Shown here: positions 40,881 to 50,039 of the stretch, piece by piece
Position numbering within the stretch: position 1 is the first letter of the stretch
Layout of the letters: each line of letters starts with the position of its first letter
NCBI RefSeq assembly: GCF_002217355.1
Contig: NZ_MUHA01000005.1
Span: 198,870 to 262,869, forward strand
DNA length: 64,000 nt
Direction: 5' to 3'
Origin: Flavobacterium oncorhynchi
GTDB lineage: Bacteria > Bacteroidota > Bacteroidia > Flavobacteriales > Flavobacteriaceae
Notes under the pieces: model-generated
Databases searched by the model: none
Told to the model about the DNA's origin: nothing
The model's input: only the letters and a program-made list of their open reading frames with translations
Made by a program: the position numbers and the translations under genes

Positions 40881-42923
40881 ATGAACAAGAACATATTTTT
40901 AGGGAGTCTTTTGTTGTTGTTTTCAATAATAACACAGGCTCAAATTTATAATCCGTTAAAATGGAAAACCAGTATCGAGAAAATTTCCGATACGGAATAC
41001 GAGTTGCAGGCAAAAGCAATAATCGAATCAGGCTGGCATTTATACAGTCAGGAAGTTTCAGACGGAGGTCCGATTCCTACTCGTTTTACCTTTACAAAAG
41101 CACCCGAATTTCAGTTAATTGGTGCAGTAAAAGAAGAAAAAGGAAAAACCATCAATGATCCGATTTTTAAAATGCTGATTAAGTTTTTTGAAAAAGAAAC
41201 CACTTTTAGACAGCGTGTTAAAATACTTTCATCAAAACCTTTCACAATAAAGGCAGAAGTTGAATTTATGGTTTGCAATGATGAAAACTGTCTTCCGCCA
41301 AGTTCAGACGAACTGGAGTTTACCGTTAGTCCGTCTGCGAAAGCAGTAACATTAATAGAAAGTGATGCGAAGAAAGAAATTAAAACAGCAGAGATTGATT
41401 CTTCTGCCACTGTTGTAAAAGAAAAGACAGAAGAAATAATTCAGACAGAAGCTGAAAAAACGCCCAAAAAAGAGCTGAAAAAACAACAGCATGAAACGGA
41501 ATCAAGAAGTTTATGGTCGATTTTTTTACTGTCTTTTTTCTCTGGATTTGCGGCCTTGTTAACACCTTGTGTTTTTCCAATGATTCCTATGACGGTAAGC
41601 TTTTTTACCAAACAAAGTAAAACTAAGTCTCAGGGTATTAGAAAAGCTGTTTTTTACGGAATTTCAATTATCGCTATTTATATTTTTTTAGGCGCAATTG
41701 TAACCTGGTTTTTTGGTGCAGATTCTTTAAATGCACTTTCAACGAACGTGTGGTTTAACCTTATATTTTTTGTGCTTTTAATGTTTTTTGCTTTTTCGTT
41801 TTTAGGAGCATTCGAAATTATGCTTCCAAATGCGTGGATAAACAAAGTAGATTCGCAAGCAGATAAAGGCGGAGTTGTTGGAATTTTATTCATGGCTTTG
41901 GCATTGGCGATTGTCTCCTTTTCTTGTACGGGACCAATTGTTGGAACTTTACTTGTTGAAGCTGCTTCACGCGGAGGGATTGCACCTTTTGTTGGAATGT
42001 TTGGTTTTTCTTTGGCTTTGGCATTGCCCTTTACTTTATTTGCCGCATTTCCGGGTTGGTTAAATTCACTTCCAAAATCTGGCGGCTGGCTGAATTCAGT
42101 TAAAGTATTTTTGGGATTTCTGGAAATGGCTTTAGCGTTTAAATTTTTGTCGAATGCCGATTTAGTTTTGCAATTGCATTTACTGGAAAGAGAAACTTTT
42201 TTAGCGATTTGGATAGCAATTTTCGGGACATTAACTTTTTATTTATTCGGAAAAATTCAGCTGCCTCATGATAGTCCAGTTTCGAATATTAGTGTTGGAA
42301 GACTAGGATTAGGAGTTTTGGTTTTGGCCTTTACTATTTATCTGATTCCTGGAATTTGGGGTGCACCTTTAAAAATGATCAGTGGTTTTCCACCGCCAAT
42401 GCATTATAGCGAAATTCCGAATGGATTAAGTAATTCTGAATCGCGTCAAATAACAGAAAACCTGCCAGAAGGAGCAGAGCTGGGGCCTCATGATATTATG
42501 GCATTTAGAGATTATGATTTAGGAATGGAGTATGCCAGAAAAATGGGTAAGCCCGTTATGATTGATTTTACAGGACATGCTTGTGTTAATTGTCGTAAGA
42601 TGGAAGATAACGTTTGGTCTGACGATAAGGTTCAGAAAATTCTAAAAGGCGATCTGGTTTTGATTTCTTTATATGTTGATGATAAAAGAGAATTAGCTTC
42701 ACATGAACAAAAGGTTTCTGAATTAACAGGTAAAAAAATAAAATATATTGGTCAGAAATGGAGCGAATTTCAAACCATAAAATATAAAACAAATGCACAG
42801 CCTTTTTATGTATTGGTGAATAATGAAGGAGAAAAGCTAAACGAAACTTCAGCTTATAATCCTGATATTGATGACTATTTAGAATGGCTGAATACTGGAA
42901 TTTCTAATTTTAAGAAAAGTTGA
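40881..42923 (+). CDS. DsbD-family thiol:disulfide interchange protein, 680 aa
   Basis: Inner-membrane electron carrier that moves reducing power from the cytoplasm to periplasmic thioredoxin-like proteins. Domain order is signal peptide (ITQAQIYN), DsbD N-terminal beta domain (about 20-155, with FMVCNDENCLPPSSDE), a charged linker, an eight-helix CcdA-like membrane domain (about 210-500) and a C-terminal thioredoxin domain. The redox pair in the membrane is Cys230 (LLTPCVFPMIP) and Cys349 (IVSFSCTGPIV). The thioredoxin pair is Cys568 and Cys571 in FTGHACVNCRKM. This is a complete DsbD. Position next to two thioredoxin-family proteins in the uptake locus gives them a dedicated electron source. 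A terminator lies right before it, so it needs its own promoter or read-through. Confidence 0.92.
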   Translation: MNKNIFLGSLLLLFSIITQAQIYNPLKWKTSIEKISDTEYELQAKAIIESGWHLYSQEVSDGGPIPTRFTFTKAPEFQLIGAVKEEKGKTINDPIFKMLIKFFEKETTFRQRVKILSSKPFTIKAEVEFMVCNDENCLPPSSDELEFTVSPSAKAVTLIESDAKKEIKTAEIDSSATVVKEKTEEIIQTEAEKTPKKELKKQQHETESRSLWSIFLLSFFSGFAALLTPCVFPMIPMTVSFFTKQSKTKSQGIRKAVFYGISIIAIYIFLGAIVTWFFGADSLNALSTNVWFNLIFFVLLMFFAFSFLGAFEIMLPNAWINKVDSQADKGGVVGILFMALALAIVSFSCTGPIVGTLLVEAASRGGIAPFVGMFGFSLALALPFTLFAAFPGWLNSLPKSGGWLNSVKVFLGFLEMALAFKFLSNADLVLQLHLLERETFLAIWIAIFGTLTFYLFGKIQLPHDSPVSNISVGRLGLGVLVLAFTIYLIPGIWGAPLKMISGFPPPMHYSEIPNGLSNSESRQITENLPEGAELGPHDIMAFRDYDLGMEYARKMGKPVMIDFTGHACVNCRKMEDNVWSDDKVQKILKGDLVLISLYVDDKRELASHEQKVSELTGKKIKYIGQKWSEFQTIKYKTNAQPFYVLVNNEGEKLNETSAYNPDIDDYLEWLNTGISNFKKS

Positions 42924-43000
42924 TTTTGTTATTTTTTTTATCGAATAGAGATTTTAATATGCGTAAGGAGTTTTAGGACAGTACTACGTTTTTATATACT

Positions 43001-43107
43001 AATTAAACCCGTTGAGTGTAATTGTAAAAAATAATAATCTAACACATAGTCCCGATAACTATCGGGACTATGTGTTGAAAGTAATTGCGTCTAACGAGTT
43101 TAATTTA
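43001..43107. repeat. Large palindromic element with a perfect 17-bp core
   Basis: Core AACACATAGTCCCGATA (43041-43057) and TATCGGGACTATGTGTT (43060-43076) are perfectly complementary around AC. Outer arms AATTAAACCCGTTGAG (43001-43016) and CTAACGAGTTTAATTT (43091-43106) are also largely complementary. Core words CCCGATA/TATCGGG recur in a degenerate form at 60988-61002. It resembles a small non-autonomous inverted-repeat element. Confidence 0.6.
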
Positions 43108-43200
43108 TTGTTATTACTAGATTATAGTACGTTTTACAAAGTAAGAATTTGGGGATAGTAATAGCGAGTTTCGGGATGCACATTATCTTCAGGCTAGTCT

Positions 43201-43208
43201 TAACTTTG
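43201..43208 (+). promoter_or_regulatory. Candidate -7 element TAACTTTG for the oleate hydratase gene
   Basis: An exact TAnnTTTG match, 23 bases before the ATG at 43232. No clear -33 TTG at standard spacing is seen. Confidence 0.4.
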
Positions 43209-43231
43209 GGTAAATCAAAAATAGATTAGTT

Positions 43232-45172
43232 ATGAGTTCTACCACTTCAAAATTCGATAAATTACTTAAAGGTTCTCAAGAATATGGAAATGTGAACCAC
43301 AAACCGGACTCTAGTAAAGAGGTTCAGATTAACACACCTGAAAAAACAATGCCTTTTTCAGATCAAATTGGAAATTACCAGCGAAACAAAGGAATTCCTT
43401 CAAAATCGTACAAAGACAGTAAAATTTACATTGTGGGCAGCGGTATTGCAGGAATGGCAGCGGCTTATTATTTTATTCGTGATGGTCATGTTCCGGGTGA
43501 GAATATTATTTTTCTAGATCAGCTTCACGTAGACGGCGGATCTCTTGATGGTGCCGGAAATACTACAGACGGTTACATTATTCGCGGCGGACGTGAAATG
43601 GACATGACTTACGAAAATCTTTGGGATATTTTTCAAGATATTCCTGCTTTGGAACTTCCTGAACCGTATAGCGTATTAGACGAATATCGTTTAGTAAATG
43701 ATAATGATCCTAATTATTCTAAAGCGAGATTGATACATAATAAAGGACAAATTAAAGATTTCAGCAAGTTTGGATTAGAGAAAAAAGACCAGTTGGCAAT
43801 TATAAAATTACTCCTCAAAAAGAAAGAAGATCTAGACGATTTAACTATTGAGGATTATTTCAGTAAATCTTTCTTAGAAAGTAATTTTTGGTTCTTTTGG
43901 CGTACCATGTTTGCATTCGAAAACTGGCACAGTTTATTAGAATGTAAATTGTATATGCACCGTTTCCTTCACGCGATCGACGGAATGAAAGATCTTTCGT
44001 GTCTTGTTTTTCCAAAATACAATCAATATGATACCTTTATTACGCCGCTTCGAAGATTTCTTCAGAGTAAAGGTGTGCAGATCGATTTAAACACACTCGT
44101 TAAAGATTTAGATATTCACAGCAATACCGAAGGTAAAGTGATTGAAGCTATTATTACCGAAAAAAATGGAAAAGAAGAAAGAATTCCTGTAGGTAAAGAC
44201 AATTATGTAATTGCTACAACAGGTTCAATGACCGAAGATACTTTTTATGGAGATAATAAAAATGCCCCAATTATAGGTTTAGACAACAGTACCAGCGGAC
44301 AAAGTGCCGGGTGGAAATTATGGAAAAATCTAGCAGCTAAATCACCTGTTTTTGGGAAACCTGAAAAATTCTGCGGTAACATTGCAAAATCTTCTTGGGA
44401 ATCGGCTACACTTACCTGTAAACCTTCTGCCTTTGTAGAAAAAGTAAAAGAACTTTGTGTCAACGATCCGTACTCAGGAAAAACGGCAACAGGAGGAATT
44501 GTAACCATCAGCGATTCCAAATGGTTAATGAGTTTTACCTGTAACAGACAGCCTCATTTTCCAGACCAGCCAGATGATATTTTAGTAATTTGGGTGTATG
44601 CTCTTTTTATGGACAAAGAAGGTGATTACGTCAAAAAAACAATGCCGCAATGTACCGGAGATGAAATTTTGGCTGAATTAGCGTATCATTTAGGAATCAT
44701 CGATCAATTAGACAATATTGTAGAAAATACCATTGTTAGAAGTTCTTATATGCCATACATTACTTCTATGTTTATGCCGAGAGCAAAAGGAGATCGTCCG
44801 CAAGTAGTGCCAGAAGGCTGTACCAATTTAGGATTAGTTGGGCAATTTGTGGAAACCAATAATGATATTGTTTTTACAATGGAAAGTTCTGTGCGAACAG
44901 CCAGAATCGCCGTTTATGACTTATTAAATCTGAACAAACAAGTACCAGACATCAATCCGCTGCAATACGATATTCGTCATTTGCTTAAAGCTGCACAATC
45001 ATTAAATGATTACGAACCAATAGTTGGTGAAGGACTTTTAAGAAAATTTCTAAAAGGAACTTACTACGAACATCTACTTGTTGAAAATGCTGATGACGGG
45101 CAAGAACACGAATCCTTCTTTAATGAACAGCTGAATAAATTAAAACACTGGATAGGAGGAATCAGAGATTAA
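43232..45172 (+). CDS. ohyA: Oleate hydratase, 646 aa
   Basis: FAD-dependent hydratase that adds water to the cis-9 double bond of oleic acid to give 10-hydroxystearic acid. It is usually seen as a defence against toxic unsaturated fatty acids. The dinucleotide motif is [17 protein letters not shown] (residues about 66-82). [17 protein letters not shown] (about 118-134) is the family hallmark. The catalytic pair known for the Elizabethkingia meningoseptica enzyme (Glu122 and Tyr241, from memory) occurs at the same numbers here: E122 in GREMD and Y241 in CKLYMHRF. The length of 646 also agrees. No signal peptide is present. A strong terminator follows 33 bases after the stop, so the gene is monocistronic. 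Confidence 0.95.
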   Translation: MSSTTSKFDKLLKGSQEYGNVNHKPDSSKEVQINTPEKTMPFSDQIGNYQRNKGIPSKSYKDSKIYIVGSGIAGMAAAYYFIRDGHVPGENIIFLDQLHVDGGSLDGAGNTTDGYIIRGGREMDMTYENLWDIFQDIPALELPEPYSVLDEYRLVNDNDPNYSKARLIHNKGQIKDFSKFGLEKKDQLAIIKLLLKKKEDLDDLTIEDYFSKSFLESNFWFFWRTMFAFENWHSLLECKLYMHRFLHAIDGMKDLSCLVFPKYNQYDTFITPLRRFLQSKGVQIDLNTLVKDLDIHSNTEGKVIEAIITEKNGKEERIPVGKDNYVIATTGSMTEDTFYGDNKNAPIIGLDNSTSGQSAGWKLWKNLAAKSPVFGKPEKFCGNIAKSSWESATLTCKPSAFVEKVKELCVNDPYSGKTATGGIVTISDSKWLMSFTCNRQPHFPDQPDDILVIWVYALFMDKEGDYVKKTMPQCTGDEILAELAYHLGIIDQLDNIVENTIVRSSYMPYITSMFMPRAKGDRPQVVPEGCTNLGLVGQFVETNNDIVFTMESSVRTARIAVYDLLNLNKQVPDINPLQYDIRHLLKAAQSLNDYEPIVGEGLLRKFLKGTYYEHLLVENADDGQEHESFFNEQLNKLKHWIGGIRD

Positions 45173-45205
45173 AACATAATTGTATATACTATCATAATTC
45201 AAATA

Positions 45206-45241
45206 AATGGCGTTAAGGCTTTTGCTTTAGCGCCATTTTTG
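45206..45241 (+). terminator. Rho-independent terminator after the oleate hydratase gene
   Basis: AATGGCGTTAAGGC (45206-45219) pairs with GCTTTAGCGCCATT (45224-45237) with two wobble pairs and a TTTT loop. TTT follows. Confidence 0.88.
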
Positions 45242-45363
45242 TATGATTTAAGTTTAATTAATTATTAAAAGGGCACATTTTATAAGGAATTATACCTATA
45301 AATGCTTATTTTTATGCATAAATTAGTTTTCCAAAAACAATATTTAAGCAGCATTTATATAGG

Positions 45364-46239
45364 ATGGATCAACCTTACGATAAAATAAGAGATACATTGG
45401 CCTATTTTGAGGTTGATAACAATTTACCCTATTATGTTTCTTCGGGGAAAAAACAAATGGAATACCCTCAGAAGCCTTTTCGGATGGATTATTATTCGTT
45501 GTGTGTCTGTACTGAAGGAGATATCGATATTGCCATTGACGGACATCAGCATTATATCAAGCAATTTACTTTGTTAATCGCAAGGCCTGCAACCATTATT
45601 GCTTTTCATAATAACAGCGAAGACTTTAGGATGAAATTGCTGTTTTTTGAAAAGGAGTTTTTGCTTAAATACATATCAGATCCTTTTATTATCGAAAGAC
45701 TGGCTTTTTTTAAAGACAGATCATTTGAACTCATTCAATTGAAAGAACAAGATGCCAAAAAGCTGATTAAATTGATGAAATATCTTGAAAGTAAAATTGA
45801 GGCCGATTTGAAATTTAAAGATGAAATTGTCAGAACCATTATCTTCAATCTGCTTTTAGAAACAGCCGAATTATTGCCAAAAGAAGCACCTGAAACAGTT
45901 TCAATTACTAATAATCCTAAAGATACTTATTTTCAGTTTCTTAATTTGGTTATGAATAATATTACACAGCATAAAGGAGTAAGTTATTATGCTCAAAAAT
46001 TGCATATTTCAAACAAATATCTGATTCAGATTGTAAAAAAAGCGGCAGACAAAACTCCGCACGAAATTATCGATGCACACTTGTTAAAAGAAGCTGTCGT
46101 ATTATTAGGAAATCCTTCCATCAATATAAGTGATATTGCTTATCGACTTAGATTTAATTCAGTTTCTGCTTTTGGACGCTTTTTTAAAAAACATTCTTCT
46201 ATTTCTCCCACAGATTACCGCCGACTTCAAAATTTATAG
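45364..46239 (+). CDS. AraC-family transcriptional regulator, 291 aa
   Basis: DNA-binding regulator. The N-terminal about 150 residues look like a cupin-type sensor (KPFRMDYYSLCVCTEGDIDI and QFTLLIARPATIIAFH). The C-terminal AraC domain (about 190-288) has SYYAQKLHISNKYLIQIVKK as the first helix-turn-helix and NISDIAYRLRFNSVSAFGRFF as the second, followed by ISPTDYRRL. It is cytosolic. It sits between the oleate hydratase gene, cut off by a terminator, and the GH97 gene on the same strand. It could control either, or fatty-acid stress genes elsewhere. The GH97 gene has a LacI-type site of its own, which weakens an AraC-GH97 link. Confidence 0.88.
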   Translation: MDQPYDKIRDTLAYFEVDNNLPYYVSSGKKQMEYPQKPFRMDYYSLCVCTEGDIDIAIDGHQHYIKQFTLLIARPATIIAFHNNSEDFRMKLLFFEKEFLLKYISDPFIIERLAFFKDRSFELIQLKEQDAKKLIKLMKYLESKIEADLKFKDEIVRTIIFNLLLETAELLPKEAPETVSITNNPKDTYFQFLNLVMNNITQHKGVSYYAQKLHISNKYLIQIVKKAADKTPHEIIDAHLLKEAVVLLGNPSINISDIAYRLRFNSVSAFGRFFKKHSSISPTDYRRLQNL

Positions 46240-46340
46240 AAATCAATACATTACACTTCCTTTTTACTTTTAAGGCGAAAGATTATTCTTAATTTAAACC
46301 GCGTTTTTATTCCATTATATTTATTTTTTTCTACAAAGTA

Positions 46341-46385
46341 TTGCTTTTTAATTTATTTTATTATTTTTACTAAATCGATTTAGGA
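46341..46385 (+). promoter_or_regulatory. Promoter and LacI-type operator before the GH97 gene
   Basis: TTG (46341-46343), 18 bases, then TATTTTTA (46362-46369) form a plausible -33/-7 pair. The operator TACTAAATCGATTTAGGA (46368-46385) begins on the -7 and covers the start point. It matches 8 of 9 positions across its dyad and resembles the sites at 49960 and 51111. Confidence 0.55.
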
Positions 46386-46409
46386 ATTTTTACTCTCTCA
46401 AATTATCTT

Positions 46410-48512
46410 ATGAAAAATACATTTTTTAGCTGCTTCTTTATATTGTTTTTAGTCGGATTTGTTACTGCGCAAGACCTTAAGTCTCCAAATGGTAACTTAA
46501 CAATGAAATTTCATTTAGATCAAAACGGAACACCGGTTTATACTTTAAACTTTAAACAAAAAGCAGTAATTCAAGAAAGTAAAATGGGTTTTGTTATAAA
46601 ATCTGATATTTTGTTGAATAGCGGTTTTCAAGTTGCCGAAACCAAATTTCAATCTGAAAATAGTACTTGGAAACCCGTTTTAGGAGAGCAAAAAGAAATA
46701 CAAAATCAATACAATGAATTAAAAGTTGATCTTGTGCAAGAAAAGAGCAAACGAAAAATGTCAATTTACTTTCGTTTATTTAATGATGGTTTAGGTTTTA
46801 GATATGAATTTCCGGTGCAAGACAATTTGCGCCACTTTATTATTCAAGAAGAAACGACTGAATTTAATTTGACAGGAGATCATAAATTATTCTGGATTCC
46901 GGGGGATTATGATACAAATGAATATAGTTATTCAACTTCAAAAATATCAGAAATGCAGTCTTTGGTTTACGATGCAACCCATGTTCCATTAGCTGCGCAG
47001 ACAACAATTAAAAATTTAGCTGCTCAAACGCCTTTAATGCTGAAGACAAATGAGGGGATTTATATTAATATTCACGAAGCCGCGCTAAAAAACTTTCCAG
47101 CAATGTGTCTTAATGTAAATGATAAAACGTATTCATTAAGTTCACATTTAGTTCCAGACGCAGTTGGTAATAAAGGATATATTCAAACAGGAAGTTTCAC
47201 GCCATGGAGAACTATTGTTGTAAGCGATGATGCTAGAAATATTTTATCTTCAAAAATGATTTTAAATCTAAATGAACCTTGTGCTTTTGATGATGTTTCT
47301 TGGATTAAACCAGTAAAATATATTGGAGTTTGGTGGGAATATTTTACAGGAGGCGGATCTACTTGGGCGTATTCAGACAATCAAGATGTTGTAATTGGTA
47401 AAACAGATTTTTCTAAGTTAAAACCAAATAATACACACGGAGCGAATACAAAACATGTAAAAGAATATATAGATTTTGCTTCATTAAATGGTTTTGATGC
47501 TGTTTTGGTAGAAGGCTGGAATGAAGGCTGGGAAGATAATACCGCTTTTAAAAAAGAACACATTTATAGTTTTACTAAAGCATATCCAGATTTTAATGTG
47601 AAAGAACTAAGCGATTATGCAACAAAGAAAAACGTAAAAATCATTATGCATCACGAAACAACATCATCAGTTTCTGAATATGAAAGACAGTTGAAAGATG
47701 CTTTAACTTTTATGGTTGATAATAATTACAATGCTGTAAAAACAGGATATGTTGGGCCAATTATTCCAAGAGGAGAACATCACGACGGGCAGCAAATGGT
47801 AAATCATTATACTTATGTAGCAAAAGAAGCTGCTAAGCATAAAATTATGGTAGATTCACATGAAGCCGTTCGTCCAACAGGTTTACACCGTACTTATCCA
47901 AACTGGTTTGCGCAAGAATCAGCTCGTGGAACTGAGTTTGAATCGATGGAAGGAATTCATCCAGATCATACTACAATTTTGCCTTTTACAAGGTTAATGG
48001 GCGGGCCAATGGATTATACTCCAGGAATTTTTCAAGGTGATTTATCAGTTTATGGAGAAAAGAAAAATAAATTGAGCACAACACTTGTTAAGCAATTGGC
48101 ATTGTATGTTACCATGTACAGTCCGTTGCAAATGGCTGCCGATTTACCAGAAAATTATATAAAATTCAATGATGCTTTTCAGTTTATAAAAGATGTCGCT
48201 TTAGATTGGGATGAAACTTATATTCTAGAAGCTGAACCTGGTGATTATATTACTATTGCTAGAAAAACAAAAGGCAAGCAAGAGTGGTTTGTGGGTGCAA
48301 TTACAGATGAAAATTCGCGTACAGCTTTAATTGATTTTAGTTTCCTTCCAGCAGGAAAAAACTTTACAGCAACAATTTATGAAGATGGAAAAACGGCAGA
48401 TTACAAAACTAATCCGCAATCGTACAACATTCGAAAAGTAACAGTAAACAGTAAAACTAAACTAAAACAAAAACTAGCTTCAAGCGGAGGCGCTGCGATT
48501 TCTATAAAGTAG
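46410..48512 (+). CDS. GH97 alpha-glycosidase, SusB-like inverting type, 700 aa
   Basis: Calcium-dependent exo-acting alpha-glycosidase, most likely alpha-glucosidase, placed in the periplasm by its signal peptide (LVGFVTAQDL). It has the N-terminal beta-sandwich (about 20-280), the TIM barrel (about 290-580) and the C-terminal beta domain. Residues equal to the SusB inverting catalytic set are present: Glu416 in MHHETTSS, Glu485 in DSHEAVRPTG, and Glu509 in ESARGTEFES. These stand for E439, E508 and E532 of SusB by spacing (from memory). So this is the inverting subgroup, not the retaining alpha-galactosidase subgroup. A LacI-type operator precedes it, tying it to the mannose locus downstream. 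Confidence 0.92.
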   Translation: MKNTFFSCFFILFLVGFVTAQDLKSPNGNLTMKFHLDQNGTPVYTLNFKQKAVIQESKMGFVIKSDILLNSGFQVAETKFQSENSTWKPVLGEQKEIQNQYNELKVDLVQEKSKRKMSIYFRLFNDGLGFRYEFPVQDNLRHFIIQEETTEFNLTGDHKLFWIPGDYDTNEYSYSTSKISEMQSLVYDATHVPLAAQTTIKNLAAQTPLMLKTNEGIYINIHEAALKNFPAMCLNVNDKTYSLSSHLVPDAVGNKGYIQTGSFTPWRTIVVSDDARNILSSKMILNLNEPCAFDDVSWIKPVKYIGVWWEYFTGGGSTWAYSDNQDVVIGKTDFSKLKPNNTHGANTKHVKEYIDFASLNGFDAVLVEGWNEGWEDNTAFKKEHIYSFTKAYPDFNVKELSDYATKKNVKIIMHHETTSSVSEYERQLKDALTFMVDNNYNAVKTGYVGPIIPRGEHHDGQQMVNHYTYVAKEAAKHKIMVDSHEAVRPTGLHRTYPNWFAQESARGTEFESMEGIHPDHTTILPFTRLMGGPMDYTPGIFQGDLSVYGEKKNKLSTTLVKQLALYVTMYSPLQMAADLPENYIKFNDAFQFIKDVALDWDETYILEAEPGDYITIARKTKGKQEWFVGAITDENSRTALIDFSFLPAGKNFTATIYEDGKTADYKTNPQSYNIRKVTVNSKTKLKQKLASSGGAAISIK

Positions 48513-48525
48513 AAAAGTTGGAAAA

Positions 48526-48709
48526 ATGGCACGCGGATGACACGGATTCGCTATCGCGAAAACGCAGATAAACACGGATTTTTTTTAGCCATTCTAATCT
48601 GTGGCAAAAAAAAAATCACGCAGATTTGGCAGATTGAGCAGATTTTTTAAAATCATTTTAATCCTTTTAATCTGTGGCAAAAAAAGGTTTCACACAGATT
48701 AGCAGATTT
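48526..48709. repeat. Dispersed-repeat cluster between GH97 and manA
   Basis: Contains CACGCGGATGACACGGATT-type sequence (48530-48580) and two copies of TAATCTGTGGCAAAAAAA (from 48595 and 48668). The second has arms AATCTG-TG (48669-48676) and CACAGATT (48693-48700). Typical relic repeats of Flavobacterium intergenic DNA. Confidence 0.6.
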
Positions 48710-48769
48710 AATATAAGTGTAGATTAATTAGTGGTTAGCGACTAAAAACAATATTAAAAAATATAAAAA

Positions 48770-49738
48770 ATGAATACAAAAATGTACCCTTTACAGTTTG
48801 AACCAATTTTGAAAGAAAGAATTTGGGGAGGAGAAAAATTAAAAACCGTTCTTAATAAACCTATTGTTTCTGCAATTACAGGAGAAAGCTGGGAGTTGTC
48901 TACAGTAGAAGGTGATGTAAGTGTGGTGGCAAATGGAGAATTAAAAGGAAAATCATTGACAGAACTTATTGATAAGTCTCCAAATGATATTTTAGGAAAA
49001 AACGTTTATGCTCGATTTGGCAATCAATTTCCGTTACTTTTTAAATATTTAGATGCACGCGAAGATTTATCAATACAAGTACATCCGAATGATAAATTAG
49101 CAAAAGAACGTCATAACTCTTTTGGTAAAACCGAAATGTGGTATGTTATGCAGGCTGATGCTGATGCAAGAATTATTGTTGGTTTTAAAGAAGATTCGAG
49201 TAAAGAAGAATATTTAGAAAATCTAAATAATAAAACTTTGGTTTCGATTCTTGACGATGTAAAAGCAAAAGCGGGCGATGTATTTTTTCTAGAAACAGGA
49301 ACTGTGCATGCAATTGGAGCGGGATTGGTTGTTGCAGAGATTCAACAGACATCTGATATTACATACCGTTTGTATGATTTTGACCGAAAAGATGCTCAAG
49401 GAAATACAAGAGAATTACATGTTGACTTGGCACTTGATGCAATCAATTACAATAAAGTAGATACACATAAAAAGTACGAAACAGTATCTAATCAATCGAA
49501 TGTAATTGTAGATTGTCCCTATTTTACAACAAACATTATTCCGCTAGACGGTAAGATTGAAGGAAATAAAAACGGCGAAACTTTTACAGTTTATATGTGT
49601 ATTGAAGGAGCTTTTGAGATTAGATATGAAAATGTAAGCTATCAATATAAAAAAGGCGATACGGTTTTAATTCCCGCAGGAATGCGTAATTATGTGTTAG
49701 AAGGAGAAGCTTCAATTTTAGAAGTTTATATTTCGTAA
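48770..49738 (+). CDS. manA: Mannose-6-phosphate isomerase, class I, 322 aa
   Basis: Zinc-dependent interconversion of mannose-6-phosphate and fructose-6-phosphate, the entry of mannose into glycolysis. Zinc-site segments are SIQVHPNDKLAKERHNSFGKTEMWYVM (about 100-126, two His and a Glu) and FFLETGTVHAIGAGL (about 173-187, the third His). The cupin C-terminus has GAFEIRYENVSYQYKKGDTVLIPAG. The length of 322 matches the short class I enzymes of Bacteroidota and Firmicutes. It precedes the LacI regulator of the mannoside locus by 301 bases, so it supplies the intracellular step after free mannose is released and phosphorylated. A kinase gene is not in the window. Confidence 0.93.
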   Translation: MNTKMYPLQFEPILKERIWGGEKLKTVLNKPIVSAITGESWELSTVEGDVSVVANGELKGKSLTELIDKSPNDILGKNVYARFGNQFPLLFKYLDAREDLSIQVHPNDKLAKERHNSFGKTEMWYVMQADADARIIVGFKEDSSKEEYLENLNNKTLVSILDDVKAKAGDVFFLETGTVHAIGAGLVVAEIQQTSDITYRLYDFDRKDAQGNTRELHVDLALDAINYNKVDTHKKYETVSNQSNVIVDCPYFTTNIIPLDGKIEGNKNGETFTVYMCIEGAFEIRYENVSYQYKKGDTVLIPAGMRNYVLEGEASILEVYIS

Positions 49739-49959
49739 AACTATAAGTGTTAATTTGATTTAAAATAATTGCAAACCAAAAAAAAGAGTTAAATTGCCCA
49801 TTCATAATTCAGTAAAGATTCTTAATAAAAAAGGAATTCTATTACTATTATGCCGTTTTTATCTGATTAAAAATAACGATTAATGCTAAAAACACATACA
49901 ATTACTGTTAAATATGATTATTATTGGCTTTAAAATAATGATTTGTTTAAAATAATATC

Positions 49960-49977
49960 TACAAAATCGTTTTAGTA
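49960..49977. promoter_or_regulatory. LacI-type operator TACAAAATCGTTTTAGTA
   Basis: An 18-bp dyad with central CG that differs at one base from the site at 51111. It lies about where the -33 of the lacI promoter should be, so binding would give autorepression. Confidence 0.6.
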
Positions 49978-49989
49978 ATTATTTTTAGT

Positions 49990-49997
49990 TATATTTG
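49990..49997 (+). promoter_or_regulatory. -7 element TATATTTG of the lacI gene
   Basis: An exact TAnnTTTG match 43 bases before the ATG. Its -33 interval falls within the operator. Confidence 0.5.
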
Positions 49998-50039
49998 TAA
50001 TATCGTTAATAACAGCTTAATGTAAAATTAACTCTCTAA

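Larger units (their letters stand above)
49739..50039. other. Regulatory spacer before lacI
   Basis: About 300 AT-rich bases containing the LacI-type operator and promoter listed separately. The first 200 bases show no frame, hairpin or repeat of note. Confidence 0.5.
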
